A stretch of 64,000 nucleotides of DNA from Aminobacter niigataensis (GCF_014200015.1 NZ_JACHOT010000001.1:1240001-1304000); one strand, 5' to 3'; shown: positions 52,253 to 60,920, numbered from the stretch's first letter. A program made the numbers and translations. Notes: generated by a model not told the origin, from the letters alone.

Positions 52253-52696
52253 TCAGTCCTTGTGTCGGATACTCTGGACGGGGCCAAACGCGCCAGATGC
52301 ATGTTCCTTGGCCGCCTCGATCGCTTGCTCGGCGGTTGCCCCGGCAAACATGGCGCCGTATGCCGTTGCCGACCCGGCTCCGATCGAAAAGTACGGAGCC
52401 TCATAGACTTCATCGCCTTTGGCGGTGCGAAGCCGCAGTGCCCCTTCTGGCGGGACAATCAAGACGATGAACGACGAGCGGTTGTCTGGTTCGGCGTCAG
52501 CCCTCGGCTCATCACCGCGATAGCCGCCCTTGACCCATCCGAGATAAGCACAGCATTCGGCTGCATTGCCGGCGACGCCGTGCAGCGCGCCGTCGATGCC
52601 CTTCGCCAGCTTCACCGCCCACCCGTGGGAGGCATCGCCGATCCATGAGCCGCTGTCGGACGCCATGACGCCCGCACGATAGGCGATTGTTGTCAC
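52253..52696 (-). CDS. HslV-like Ntn hydrolase encoded by the phage
   Basis: The 147-residue protein resembles HslV and proteasome beta subunits. After loss of Met it starts with Thr (MTTIAYRAGVMASDSG), the nucleophile of this family, and has further HslV-type elements: GWAVKLAK with a Lys in the catalytic position, IDGALHGVAGNAAEC, FIVLIVPPEGAL and YFSIGAGSATAYGAM. It lies between capsid and connector genes. A role in head maturation or in degrading a host protein is possible, but no ATPase partner (HslU) is near. Confidence 0.75.
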   Translation of the reverse strand: MTTIAYRAGVMASDSGSWIGDASHGWAVKLAKGIDGALHGVAGNAAECCAYLGWVKGGYRGDEPRADAEPDNRSSFIVLIVPPEGALRLRTAKGDEVYEAPYFSIGAGSATAYGAMFAGATAEQAIEAAKEHASGAFGPVQSIRHKD

Positions 52697-52941
52697 ACGC
52701 CGGCCTCAACCATGCGGCGGCGGAGTTCATCCACGTCCCATCCGGGGAACGGCTTCTTGCCGAGCTTGGCCAGATAGTCAGCCCGCAACGCGGAAAGATC
52801 GCCTTCGTTGACGCCGGCGGTGTCATCCAAGTCGCGGAGCTCGCCTCCGATCACCCAGCCGTTTCGCTCATGGTCTTCAACGCAGGTCGAATGGACGCCG
52901 AGCGTCTCGCCATTCTTGGTCATTGCAATAAGTTCGGACAT
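52693..52941 (-). CDS. 82-aa phage protein with small helical C-terminal domain
   Basis: The product starts at ATG 52941. Its start overlaps no gene, but its stop overlaps the HslV-like start by four bases, so they are coupled. The end (ADYLAKLGKKPFPGWDVDEL) looks like a small HeH/LEM-type helical domain often fused to phage head proteins. Function unknown. Confidence 0.55.
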   Translation of the reverse strand: MSELIAMTKNGETLGVHSTCVEDHERNGWVIGGELRDLDDTAGVNEGDLSALRADYLAKLGKKPFPGWDVDELRRRMVEAGV

Positions 52942-53008
52942 GGTTGTCTCGCTTCGGTTGGAGAGGAGCCGAGGGCGCGCGAACGCCCCCGACAATCAGA
53001 TCGGGCTA

Positions 53009-54157
53009 TCAGCCGGCGAGAAGCGCGATGTGTTCGCTCTTGATGGCGCGGAAGCCCCAGGCGAGGCGAACGTGGTAGACGGTCTGCAGGAACTGACGGT
53101 AGACCGCGACCTCGAAGGCGAGGCCGGTACGCGGATCCACGATCTGGGTCACGTCATCGGCGCTGTCACCACCCTTCGGCATGGCCGGCGCGCGGGTGGC
53201 GAGGACGATTGCCGAGCGAGCGAAGGCGACGTTCGGCGTGTAGCTGTTGCCGATCGTGAGCGCGTTGGCGGTGGGGATGGTCATCAGCGCGCCCGGCTTA
53301 TTGAGCGCGATCGTGCCAGGTGCAGCAACACCGGCGCCCACCACGTACTTGTTGGCAGCATCGGCAGCAAAGGAGACCACGTCGCCGGCAAGCACTGTGC
53401 CCGTGCCGGTGACGAGCGCGATGTTGCTGACGCCGGGCGCAGTGGCACCTGACGTCACGTAGGCCGCGCCGGAACCCTTGGCGTGCATGCCAACAGCATG
53501 GGAGTGACGGATCGCCATGTTCATCACGCGATCGGTCATGCCGTTGCGCAGCATGTCCGAGGAACCGGCCTCGTTGACCTTGAACAAGCCCGACTGCTTG
53601 CCACGAAGATTGCCCATGGCTGCATGGCCAAGCGCAAGCTGAATGTCCGTCGTTGGGGTGCCGTTCTCTTCGAGGATGCGTAGGACACCCGCAAAATCCG
53701 TCAGGTCGGCGGCGGTGCCGAATGGCGTCGTGCCGACCGTGCCATAGGCGCGCGAGGCGCGCTTGTAGGCTTCGAGCCAAAGGTCGGCCTCGATCTCGTT
53801 CACCAGCGTCCGCATCGCCTGGTAGAAGCGATCGGCCTGGACCGACGAAAACGTACCGGCATTCTCGAGACCTTTGGTTTCTTCGCCATTCCAGCGGACC
53901 GGAACGTGCTTGGACTTGGAGATGGTCACCGGCACGTTGTCGACGGTGCTATCGCCGGTGTCCGGTGCGTTGACACCGGGGGTGTTGTTCGCCGAGGCCG
54001 CCGCGGTCGTCACAGGGACGAGGACGTTCTCGTTTAGCGCGGCGCGCGCAATGCTCGAGCTACGCGACACGGCCGGGATAAAGCCAGTCAGTTCGCGCGA
54101 GATGACGTCCAGAGCTTCGTAAAGGTCCGGAATGAGGTCAGTCAGGGTGTTTGCCAT
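53009..54157 (-). CDS. Major capsid protein (P22 coat-like)
   Basis: The 382-residue protein follows the scaffold gene. Its start (DVISRELTGFIPAVSRSS) and middle (VNEIEADLWLEAYKRASRAYG, GHAAMGNLRGKQSGLF) fit the P22-type coat family with an HK97 fold. A Gly/Ala/Val-rich part (about 240-300) may be an inserted domain. A 9-bp inverted repeat covers the region of its ribosome site (listed separately). Confidence 0.82.
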   Translation of the reverse strand: MANTLTDLIPDLYEALDVISRELTGFIPAVSRSSSIARAALNENVLVPVTTAAASANNTPGVNAPDTGDSTVDNVPVTISKSKHVPVRWNGEETKGLENAGTFSSVQADRFYQAMRTLVNEIEADLWLEAYKRASRAYGTVGTTPFGTAADLTDFAGVLRILEENGTPTTDIQLALGHAAMGNLRGKQSGLFKVNEAGSSDMLRNGMTDRVMNMAIRHSHAVGMHAKGSGAAYVTSGATAPGVSNIALVTGTGTVLAGDVVSFAADAANKYVVGAGVAAPGTIALNKPGALMTIPTANALTIGNSYTPNVAFARSAIVLATRAPAMPKGGDSADDVTQIVDPRTGLAFEVAVYRQFLQTVYHVRLAWGFRAIKSEHIALLAG

Positions 54158-54158
54158 G

Positions 54159-54204
54159 GGATGGCCCTTTCAGGTTTCGAGTTTGGGGAGGTGTTGGGCC
54201 ATCC
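54159..54204 (-). promoter_or_regulatory. Inverted repeat next to the capsid ribosome site
   Basis: GGATGGCCC (54159-54167) and GGGCCATCC (54196-54204) are exact complements 28 bases apart, starting two bases before the capsid ATG. In the mRNA the stem would partly cover the AAAGGG ribosome site. Confidence 0.4.
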
Positions 54205-54258
54205 GACCCGGGGCGCCGTCCCTCATCCAAGGTCCGGCGATCTGCTTGGACACGCGCG

Positions 54259-55053
54259 TCAGTCGATGACCTTCACGCCTTCCTTGATCTTGGCTGCGCG
54301 ATCCGCGTGCGGCAGCCCTTCGAATTCCGTTCGGGAGATGGTCTTGCCGCCCTGCCCGCCGCCGTTTCCCGGCTTGGCGCCAGAGCCACCGCCGGTGCCC
54401 TTCAGGATGCTGTCTTTGTATGGGTACTGGTCGACCAGAATCTCCATCGCTTCGTCGAACTCAGCGATCTCGCCTGGCTTGGCGCGAGAGAACAACTTGT
54501 TGCCGGCGGCGTCGAAGGCCACGACCTTGCCGTCCTCGATTTTGAAGTGCTCGCCGAATACCTTCTGAGCAGCTGGGCCCGGCAAGGTGGTCTTGTCCGT
54601 GACGAACTTCGATCGCGCGAAACGCCCGCCGATCATCTCGCCGTTGAGGGCTGCCTCTAGTTTGTCGCCTCGGGTCTTTTCGGCGGCAAGCGCCTCGGCA
54701 TTTGCCTTGTTCGCTGCGGCGACGGACTCCTCGGCGGCCTTCTTGATTCCGGCCTTCAACTCCTCGACCTTGCCGGCCTCCATGAGCTTGCCGGCGTCGA
54801 GGTTCTTGAAGGTCTCCAGCGCCTTCTTGGCCGCGTCGGCGTCCTCGATGCCCTCGAAGGCCTTCAGTTTCCCTTCGGCCGCCTCCTTGGCCTCGCGGTG
54901 GCCCTTTGCCTCACCGTTCAACCTGGTGATGGTGGCAACGGTGCCCGGCGCATCGAACGCGACCTCCTTGCCGTCGTCATGAACAAACACGGGCTTGCCG
55001 TCCTGGACCTCGGCATAGGTCTTGCCGTCGACGGTTACGATCTTCAGCTTCAC
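54259..55053 (-). CDS. Capsid scaffold-like protein (DUF6651)
   Basis: The 264-residue protein lies between portal and coat. It has a small N-terminal beta part (VDGKTYAEVQDGKPVFVHDD), a long Lys/Glu/Ala coiled coil (about 50-135: EAKEAAEGKLKAFEGIEDAD) and a charged C-terminal part with a Gly-rich loop. This matches phage scaffold proteins, which leave or are cut before packaging. Because no separate protease is seen, removal may use the HslV-like protein or simple exit. Confidence 0.68.
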   Translation of the reverse strand: MKLKIVTVDGKTYAEVQDGKPVFVHDDGKEVAFDAPGTVATITRLNGEAKGHREAKEAAEGKLKAFEGIEDADAAKKALETFKNLDAGKLMEAGKVEELKAGIKKAAEESVAAANKANAEALAAEKTRGDKLEAALNGEMIGGRFARSKFVTDKTTLPGPAAQKVFGEHFKIEDGKVVAFDAAGNKLFSRAKPGEIAEFDEAMEILVDQYPYKDSILKGTGGGSGAKPGNGGGQGGKTISRTEFEGLPHADRAAKIKEGVKVID

Positions 55054-55158
55054 GGTCGTCTCTTTCCGGGCATCCGCCCTTGGCTATGGCGCATCCGCGC
55101 CGAAACACCCGCCGGACATCCGCCGGCAGGCCAATTCGTCAGTGATATTGGGTGATGG

Positions 55159-56649
55159 TTAGTCCTCGTTCGTCGGCGGCAGCGCGCCCGTCAGGGCGTC
55201 TTCGTCGTCATCCCCCGGCACTTCGGCCAGGATCAGATCCATATCGACATCGGCATCGTATTCCGGTGCCAGCCAGTCGCGCCGTTTGGCCTCGTTGATC
55301 AGCGCTTCGCGGCTGATGTCCTTGGCCTCGCGCATCTTCAGGAGGACATCGGCCGCCTTATCGGTCTCGACGTCGATCGCGAAGTCGGTGTGCACCGTCA
55401 CTTCTGGCTCGCTGCTGTCGCCAAGCCACTTGCAGGTCAGGGCAAGAGCCTGCTCGAGCGCATCTTTCAGGTTCAATGCCCACGCTTGGATTGCCGTGTT
55501 GCCCTTCTGTGCCGCGAACGCCGTGGTGACGACAGTCAGGTTACCGGTCTGCGCAGTCAGCGGCTGGCGGCCGAGCTCGCGCAACTGCTGTTCCGTCACC
55601 TTCACCTGATCGGCCAGGAACTTCAGCGAAGCCGCCGTCGGTTCAATGAAAGCCCACTCCCCATGCTGCCCCTCGCCGTTTGGTGGGGCGTACAGAACCC
55701 GCTTCGGACCAACTGGTGCCGGCTGCACCTTGCCGGCGGCATCAACGGGGGGCGAAACACCATTGCCGGCCAGCATCGGGAACGCGGTGTTCTCCGATGC
55801 GTACTTGAGGCCACTTTCCTGCTGGTAGTGCTCAATCTGCAGGTAAGCTGCGTCCTGCATCGGCGGGACGAACTGCCACGATCCTTCCTTGCGCCGTCCG
55901 GTGATGAACGGGACGATTGCGATGACACCGATAGCGATAGGCCCGCCACCGAGCGACACCCATTCCTTTTCGTCGCTATTGGACTTTTTCTGTTCCTCGA
56001 ATAGTTCCCATGTCGCAGGACCGTAGGCCCCGCCGTCCCGCTGCTCCCGATTGAGCACGCGGACACGGCTGACCATCTTCTCGCCATATCCATCCCGGAC
56101 CGTCTCGGGCTCATGGATACGGGCATGGATGAACTCTTCCTTGCCACCAATCACCGCCGAGTAGACGGCGAGCATTCGGGTTGCCGGCACATGCACCCAA
56201 TAGGGCCGGGCGCCGAGTTCCTTCTCCGCCTGCCGTGTGGCACCTTCCGGCACTGGGGTCTTATCGACGAAGATCCAGTCCACCGCGGCATTGATTCCGT
56301 CGAAGAACCGATTGGCCGCGAAGACATGCAAGTGATTGCCCTGCCCGTCGATATCCTCGATCAGGTCGATGACGGCCGTCGATGCGCTCTTGTCAACAAT
56401 CCCGACCTCGCGTGAGAACGGTTTGGCGGCCAGGTTCTCAACGATATCGCGATAGATGTTGGTGAACTTGGCATTCCGCCTGCGGAACTCGTAGTCTTCC
56501 CTGTCCTCGCCCGAGAACTTCGGCAGGTACTTCTCGCCCGCAGCACGCATAGCGGTAGCGCCCCCCAAAATGGTCTTCACCATCTGCCAGTAGGGCAGCA
56601 TTGCCGAATAGTCCGACGACGGCGTGTCGGGCGTCGTATCGTCAGCCAT
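55159..56649 (-). CDS. Portal protein (DUF4055)
   Basis: The 496-residue protein starts at ATG 56649 (MADDTTPD), overlapping the terminase stop by 8 bases. FSGEDREDYEFRRRNAKFTNIYRD, YWVHVPATRMLAVY and KVTEQQLRELGRQPL fit DUF4055, a known portal family. The C-terminus is acidic. The ring of 12 would thread DNA into the head. The order terminase, portal, scaffold, coat agrees. Confidence 0.82.
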   Translation of the reverse strand: MADDTTPDTPSSDYSAMLPYWQMVKTILGGATAMRAAGEKYLPKFSGEDREDYEFRRRNAKFTNIYRDIVENLAAKPFSREVGIVDKSASTAVIDLIEDIDGQGNHLHVFAANRFFDGINAAVDWIFVDKTPVPEGATRQAEKELGARPYWVHVPATRMLAVYSAVIGGKEEFIHARIHEPETVRDGYGEKMVSRVRVLNREQRDGGAYGPATWELFEEQKKSNSDEKEWVSLGGGPIAIGVIAIVPFITGRRKEGSWQFVPPMQDAAYLQIEHYQQESGLKYASENTAFPMLAGNGVSPPVDAAGKVQPAPVGPKRVLYAPPNGEGQHGEWAFIEPTAASLKFLADQVKVTEQQLRELGRQPLTAQTGNLTVVTTAFAAQKGNTAIQAWALNLKDALEQALALTCKWLGDSSEPEVTVHTDFAIDVETDKAADVLLKMREAKDISREALINEAKRRDWLAPEYDADVDMDLILAEVPGDDDEDALTGALPPTNED

Positions 56650-58189
56650 TGGCATAGGTTCCAAAGATTGCTGTTGCCGGCTTCGGAGCCAGCGCCAATT
56701 CGTTCAGCGCGTCGGCGAAAGCGTCGACCTGGTCGTCATGCTGTGCGTTTGGGAAAGAACACACCTCATCGAGGAACGTTTCGTTCCAAGGCCCGCGTAC
56801 CAGCTTCACGTTGCCGGCTTCCGCCTGGGCAGAGGCAGGCTTAGCACGCACTGATTTCTCACCCGTCGGCCGGACAGCAATCACGTCGTACCCGGCCAGC
56901 AGCTTGATCTTAGTCGCGGCATCAGCCTTACCAGCGGCGCCTGGGTCTTCGGGCATTCTGATGCGAACCGGCAACCCATCCTGGCTGGCCGTGTTCTTCA
57001 GATTCCTCTCGACGTCGGCTGGCGACCAGCGATCGCGCTTGACATCCTCGACGTAGAAGACGCCGCCAACCCACGCCATCCGAAGGCCGACGGTCCAGTC
57101 AGGCTGCTTGCCAGCCTTCTGCTGTGTGGCAGCAAAGTCCCAAGCTCTGCAGCGAACCGCACCGGCAGGAACCGCATCGACGATCTCGAAGTCGCCGCGC
57201 TGGAACATACCGCCCGAACGAGGCGCCGGCCGCTGCTGGAACTGACCCGCAACGGCGTAGGAGCCCATCGGCACTTTGTCGCGTTCAACCACCTCTCGGG
57301 GGAAGCGCTCGGGGAACAGTAGCTCCCCGTCTTCGGTGCGTGGATCCTCAAACCCTATCGAGGTGAAGCACTTCCGATCCGGCTCGAACTCCATCGGAAG
57401 CATCAGGTGCTCATATCCGAGCGCGAGCTTCTTGATCTGCCCTGAAACATCATCCTCGTGCAGACGCTGCATGATGACGACGATCGCCGACCGGATCGGG
57501 TCGTTCAGACGGGTTGGGACCGACTCGCGGAAGATGCGAGATGTGTTGATCCGCTCGGCCTCGCTTTCGGCCGTCTCAGTCGAGTGCGGATCATCGATGA
57601 TAACGCGATCGCCGCGACCACCGGTGAGGCTTGCAAAGGGGACACCCTCGCGATTGCCTGTCTTGGTGTTGGCGAAGGACGCCTCGCCTGCCCTGACAAG
57701 CTCCACCTCAGGCCACAGCGCCCGATACCACTCCGACTGCACCAGATCGCGCATGCGGCGACTGTCGCGCTTGACGTACTTCTCCGCGTAACTCGTGGTC
57801 AGATACCGAAGTGACGGGCGCGCAACTGGCCCCCATTCCCACGCCGGCCATAGTACTGAGGTCAGCAGCGACTTCATCGTGCCAGGCGGCACATTGATCA
57901 ACAGGCGGTTGATGCGACCGTCGGTCACCGCCTCCAGGTGGTCGGAGATCGCGTCAAGGTGCCAGCCATGCACAAAGGTCGAGTTGGGCTCAACGACATG
58001 CCAGGCCTCACGGACGAACCCGGAGAGCGTCTGGCACCGTGCCCGGATACGCTCGGCGTCCCGAGCAACTCGCTCTCGCTCTGCCTCAGCTGCCCTACGC
58101 GCCCTCTCCTGCCTGATCTGGCGCATCATCGTCGCCGGGTCCGGCAAGCGGGCCGAAGATGCTTTCGAGCTGATCGAGTTCATCACCAC
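56642..58189 (-). CDS. Terminase large subunit
   Basis: The 515-residue protein packs DNA. The ATPase has a Walker A-like NVPPGTMKS (99-107), a deviant form usual in terminases, and a Walker B RVIIDDP with the acidic pair. The nuclease half has WDFAATQQ and a late DDQVDAFADAL with metal-binding Asp residues. A charged N-terminus (RQIRQERARRAAEAERERVARD) precedes. It overlaps the small subunit gene by 95 bases. Confidence 0.93.
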   Translation of the reverse strand: MVMNSISSKASSARLPDPATMMRQIRQERARRAAEAERERVARDAERIRARCQTLSGFVREAWHVVEPNSTFVHGWHLDAISDHLEAVTDGRINRLLINVPPGTMKSLLTSVLWPAWEWGPVARPSLRYLTTSYAEKYVKRDSRRMRDLVQSEWYRALWPEVELVRAGEASFANTKTGNREGVPFASLTGGRGDRVIIDDPHSTETAESEAERINTSRIFRESVPTRLNDPIRSAIVVIMQRLHEDDVSGQIKKLALGYEHLMLPMEFEPDRKCFTSIGFEDPRTEDGELLFPERFPREVVERDKVPMGSYAVAGQFQQRPAPRSGGMFQRGDFEIVDAVPAGAVRCRAWDFAATQQKAGKQPDWTVGLRMAWVGGVFYVEDVKRDRWSPADVERNLKNTASQDGLPVRIRMPEDPGAAGKADAATKIKLLAGYDVIAVRPTGEKSVRAKPASAQAEAGNVKLVRGPWNETFLDEVCSFPNAQHDDQVDAFADALNELALAPKPATAIFGTYANG

Positions 58190-58457
58190 TCAGTTTCGTC
58201 AGATCGACTGTCTGGATTGGGCCGCCGCGGGGGCCGGAGTGCTGCACAGCTGCCAGCTTGGGATGCACATAAGGCGCTGCAGCTTTCGCCATGTCATCGC
58301 GCCTGCCTGCATCGGCCTTCGGGTTGCGCATGACCTTCAGCATGTATTCGAGAGGTGTATCGCCAGTAGCCGCGACCTTCGCCTGGCGCGCTGCTGATGC
58401 TTTGTTCGGTGCACCGAGCTTGCGACCAGCCCCTGGCCTATTGCCGCCACGAGACAT
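58095..58457 (-). CDS. Terminase small subunit-like protein
   Basis: The 120-residue protein starts with SRGGNRPGAGRKLGAPNK, the usual opening of many phage small terminases. It has a helical middle (TPLEYMLKVMRNPKADAGRRDDM) and an acidic tail (GPGDDDAPDQAGEG). It would bind the packaging site. It lies just upstream of the large subunit with a long overlap in another frame. Confidence 0.78.
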   Translation of the reverse strand: MSRGGNRPGAGRKLGAPNKASAARQAKVAATGDTPLEYMLKVMRNPKADAGRRDDMAKAAAPYVHPKLAAVQHSGPRGGPIQTVDLTKLSGDELDQLESIFGPLAGPGDDDAPDQAGEGA

Positions 58458-58504
58458 CTTTGATTTCCTGCATCGGGTCTTGATTGTTTTTCAAAGGGGG
58501 CCAC

Positions 58505-59056
58505 GTGGCCAAGGCAAACTGGCCATTTGGCAAGCTGGCGACTATCCTGCTGATTGCATGGCTATTGCTCGGCCTCTTGCCGGTGTTTAGCCTGATGTTC
58601 GGCCCGTCATTCCTACCTTCGAGCAAATGGGCATCCAAAACAAACACCCTTGGTCTGATAGCAGGCTTTGGATTTGCTATGTTGGCTGTCTGGCTGTTGT
58701 CTAAGGCAGCGGGTCAGGATTCGGACAGTCATTTAACTAAATTTGGCACATTCATTGGCGCTCTGATCTTCGGCTTCATGCTCGGGAAGAACGTCGTCGT
58801 CATCACCGGTCCGATGGCGATTGCTCTGATCGCAGGCGACGAGATTGAACTCCACTACACTGTAAAACGCGCAAATAGCATCGGTACCAAATGGTGCCGT
58901 TCGTCCGTCGATCTTGATCTGCCCATGCCTTTCAACAGTGTTTGCCGTATTTCCAGCGAATTCAGGGATACCCTCACCCAGGGGACACGCGTAGTAGTCT
59001 CTGGCCGCGGAACCAGTTTAGGCGTCTATGCACAGGATCTGCGCCGAGCTGATTGA
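58505..59056 (+). CDS. Three-helix membrane protein, 183 aa (phage cargo)
   Basis: GTG 58505 is chosen because AAGGGGG stands five bases upstream; the reading frame is open a little more upstream. Helices are ILLIAWLLLGLLPVFSLMF, LGLIAGFGFAMLAVWLL and IGALIFGFMLGKNVVVI. The C-terminal 90 residues look soluble and beta-rich (IELHYTVKRANSIGTKWC). It is on the plus strand next to the small terminase and is divergent from it. Function unknown; a phage exclusion role is possible. Confidence 0.62.
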   Translation: MAKANWPFGKLATILLIAWLLLGLLPVFSLMFGPSFLPSSKWASKTNTLGLIAGFGFAMLAVWLLSKAAGQDSDSHLTKFGTFIGALIFGFMLGKNVVVITGPMAIALIAGDEIELHYTVKRANSIGTKWCRSSVDLDLPMPFNSVCRISSEFRDTLTQGTRVVVSGRGTSLGVYAQDLRRAD

Positions 59057-59147
59057 TAGGTGGAGATGAAGCCGACGAAGCGCTGCTGCTTGTCGGTCAG
59101 CGCCATTGGTGCTTACCTGTGGTTGCGTTCAAGCATGGGGGTTTTCA

Positions 59148-59279
59148 ATGGGATCACTGGTGAAGAGAGGTGCCGGCAAGGCACCGCGACGCAAGACTGC
59201 CAAGGAATTGACCCGAGACGCAATCAAACGTGGGAACAAGGGCAATTCGAACAATAAGAAGTACGGCAAGAAGAAATAG
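59148..59279 (+). CDS. 43-aa basic protein
   Basis: GGGGG stands six bases before ATG 59148. The product is very basic (SLVKRGAGKAPRRKTAKE, then KKYGKKK at the end) and might bind nucleic acid. It is followed by an A-run and hairpin. It forms a plus-strand row with the membrane gene before it. Confidence 0.5.
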   Translation: MGSLVKRGAGKAPRRKTAKELTRDAIKRGNKGNSNNKKYGKKK

Positions 59280-59294
59280 CCGCCGTATCCCCCA

Positions 59295-59334
59295 AAAAAG
59301 GCCCCGGTGTTTGACGCCGGAGCCTTGGGGTCTT
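59295..59334. terminator. Bidirectional terminator hairpin
   Basis: GGCCCCGGTG (59301-59310) pairs with CGCCGGAGCC (59316-59325) over TTTGA with one mismatch. AAAAAA precedes it (59295-59300) and CTTTT follows (59333 on), so it can serve both strands, separating the 43-aa gene from the converging secreted-protein gene. Confidence 0.6.
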
Positions 59335-59345
59335 TTCAATCTGGG

Positions 59346-59654
59346 TCAGACCGCCCGAATGTGCGGGTCGATGTGCGAATAGCTGTCGACGGCGATGCGC
59401 CAGGTGGTCAGCGGCTGGTTGGCAACGGCGTAGGCCACGGCGTGGGCGTCACGACTTCGCATCTCGTGCTGGCGCTCAGCAACGAGGATCGCATCGACCG
59501 GGGCCACATCGGGCAGCACGTAGACGTAGGCAGCGGCGGTCGGAGTATTGAGACCGTATTCGCGCTCCAGCGCCGAGGCTGGCATGCTCAGGAAGATGGC
59601 AGCCGCGAGCATGGCGAGGCCGCCGAAGAAGAGACTTCGGAACGTTCGAACCAT
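59346..59654 (-). CDS. Secreted protein, 102 aa, hypothetical
   Basis: The product starts at ATG 59654. A signal peptide (FFGGLAMLAAAIFLSMPASAL) is followed by about 70 residues with VYVLPDVAPVDAILVAERQHE. It is likely periplasmic. The gene is on the minus strand but away from the packaging genes, with a terminator after it. The ribosome site is weak. Confidence 0.6.
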   Translation of the reverse strand: MVRTFRSLFFGGLAMLAAAIFLSMPASALEREYGLNTPTAAAYVYVLPDVAPVDAILVAERQHEMRSRDAHAVAYAVANQPLTTWRIAVDSYSHIDPHIRAV

Positions 59655-59763
59655 CTGGGGTTTCTTTCGGGGTTGATTACCGGGGATCACCCGCCCGGCC
59701 GGGAACTCATCTCGACAGGTGCCGAGAGTGATGGGAGGATGCGCGCCTCAACGGGAGGGGAAG

Positions 59764-59964
59764 ATGCGCGAACACTATGAGAGACAGATCGCCATAATTG
59801 AGGACCGTATCGCCCTCATGGAGGCTGGCAGGTTCACCACCCGATCTATGACTGCAGAACACCCTGTCTGGGTTGACACCACAGCTGGCAACCTCGCGCA
59901 CGACAGGCAAACTGTCGAAATGCTCAAAGGCGTCATCGCACGCTTCTACCCAGATGAAGAGTGA
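59764..59964 (+). CDS. 66-aa helical protein, hypothetical
   Basis: GGGAGGGG stands a few bases before ATG 59764. The product has a coiled-coil N-terminal half (EHYERQIAIIEDRIALMEAG) and a second helix (LAHDRQTVEMLKGVIARF). It lies six bases before the next small gene on the same strand. Function unknown. Confidence 0.6.
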   Translation: MREHYERQIAIIEDRIALMEAGRFTTRSMTAEHPVWVDTTAGNLAHDRQTVEMLKGVIARFYPDEE

Positions 59965-59970
59965 CGGCCT

Positions 59971-60168
59971 ATGCCCCGACTGACCAACACGGCACCAAAC
60001 AGGGTGCTTCAGGTCGATACCCAGGTGGTCAACGAAGAGCCGCTACTGGCCTTGCTCAACCTTGAAACCGACGACGGGGCAATCGAGCTTGCCATCAACC
60101 GCTCAGTGGCCGAGCTGATGATTGATCAGTTGATGACCTTGCTGGGCTATGACGAAGACGAAGAGTGA
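59971..60168 (+). CDS. 65-aa acidic protein, hypothetical
   Basis: The product starts at ATG 59971, in one unit with the gene before. It is acidic (LLNLETDDGAIELAINRSVA, LLGYDEDEE) with a beta start and helical end. It may be a small phage control protein. No family recognised. Confidence 0.55.
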   Translation: MPRLTNTAPNRVLQVDTQVVNEEPLLALLNLETDDGAIELAINRSVAELMIDQLMTLLGYDEDEE

Positions 60169-60397
60169 TCAGGCCGGCGGGAAAGCGCGTGAACCTTGCC
60201 GCCCACACCGATTGCTCGGCGGAGCCAGACGCTACATGGCTCACTTACGTGGTCGTGTCCGTCCTTATGGTTAAAGCCGGCTTGCACCGCTGTCGTCCTG
60301 AACTGGGGCTATCGTAGCCCGCTCGGAACCGCCCCGGTCTCGTGATAAATCACCCCGCCCGTTTGACGGGTGCCCTTTGTTTTAGAAGAGAGGTGAC
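60169..60397. other. Gap before the low-GC cassette, with a hairpin
   Basis: No gene is seen. GCCCG/CGGGT with loop TTTGA near 60358-60373, followed by GCCCTTTGTTTT, is a weak terminator candidate for the plus-strand genes to its left. This marks a boundary to the AT-richer cassette. Confidence 0.35.
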
Positions 60398-60910
60398 TCA
60401 AGGCTTGCAGTGAGCTTCAGTCACGCCAGGGTCTGTCGCAAATATACCTGCCCACAGATCAGGCTTTACTGCTCCCGTCCATAATGTTGACACCCTAGCT
60501 TGAAAATACACATTAGCCAGATCAGAAGGATACTCAGGAAACTCGATACCAAATGACTTTGACTCGCCGCCCTCTAGGAATTCTATGTTGAAATAGTCAC
60601 CGAAAGGGTCGCTGACAACTTCTTTGGCGTGCGCGATCGTGAAGCCTTCAGTGGGAAGATGGGGATCAAACGTGCAGAAACGGACCCGCCATTCAAGTGT
60701 GATAAGATCACTAGCGACAGGTCCCGAGTTCACAACCGTGACAACTGCGCGTTCTTTGGTAAGACTAACTCCAACTGGCGTGCGATTCAAAAATTCTGAT
60801 CGATGAGAGCGACCATAAGTTCTTCCGGTGTCGGCCTCATACAAAGGAATATAGACATGGGCTACAATTTCCTGCTCGCCCTCGTCCCGCATGTGAATGC
60901 CGGCCATCAT
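60398..60910 (-). CDS. Predicted beta-sandwich (CARDB-like) protein paired with the phospholipase-like gene
   Basis: The product of about 170 residues starts at ATG 60910 or 60907, after AAGG. It looks beta-rich, with a stretch like CARDB/Ig-type adhesion folds (ERAVVTVVNSGPVASDLITLEW) and no signal or membrane helix. It ends 10 bases after the larger gene's stop, so they are in one operon. Both genes are lower in GC than phage neighbours. The role is unknown; it could be a partner, inhibitor or targeting unit. Confidence 0.65.
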   Translation of the reverse strand: MMAGIHMRDEGEQEIVAHVYIPLYEADTGRTYGRSHRSEFLNRTPVGVSLTKERAVVTVVNSGPVASDLITLEWRVRFCTFDPHLPTEGFTIAHAKEVVSDPFGDYFNIEFLEGGESKSFGIEFPEYPSDLANVYFQARVSTLWTGAVKPDLWAGIFATDPGVTEAHCKP

Positions 60911-60920
60911 CCTTGAACTC

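Noticed and set aside
59060-59257. 65-codon plus-strand ORF after the membrane cargo gene
   Set aside because: The overlapping frame 59148-59279 has a good ribosome site and a typical basic composition, so it was preferred.
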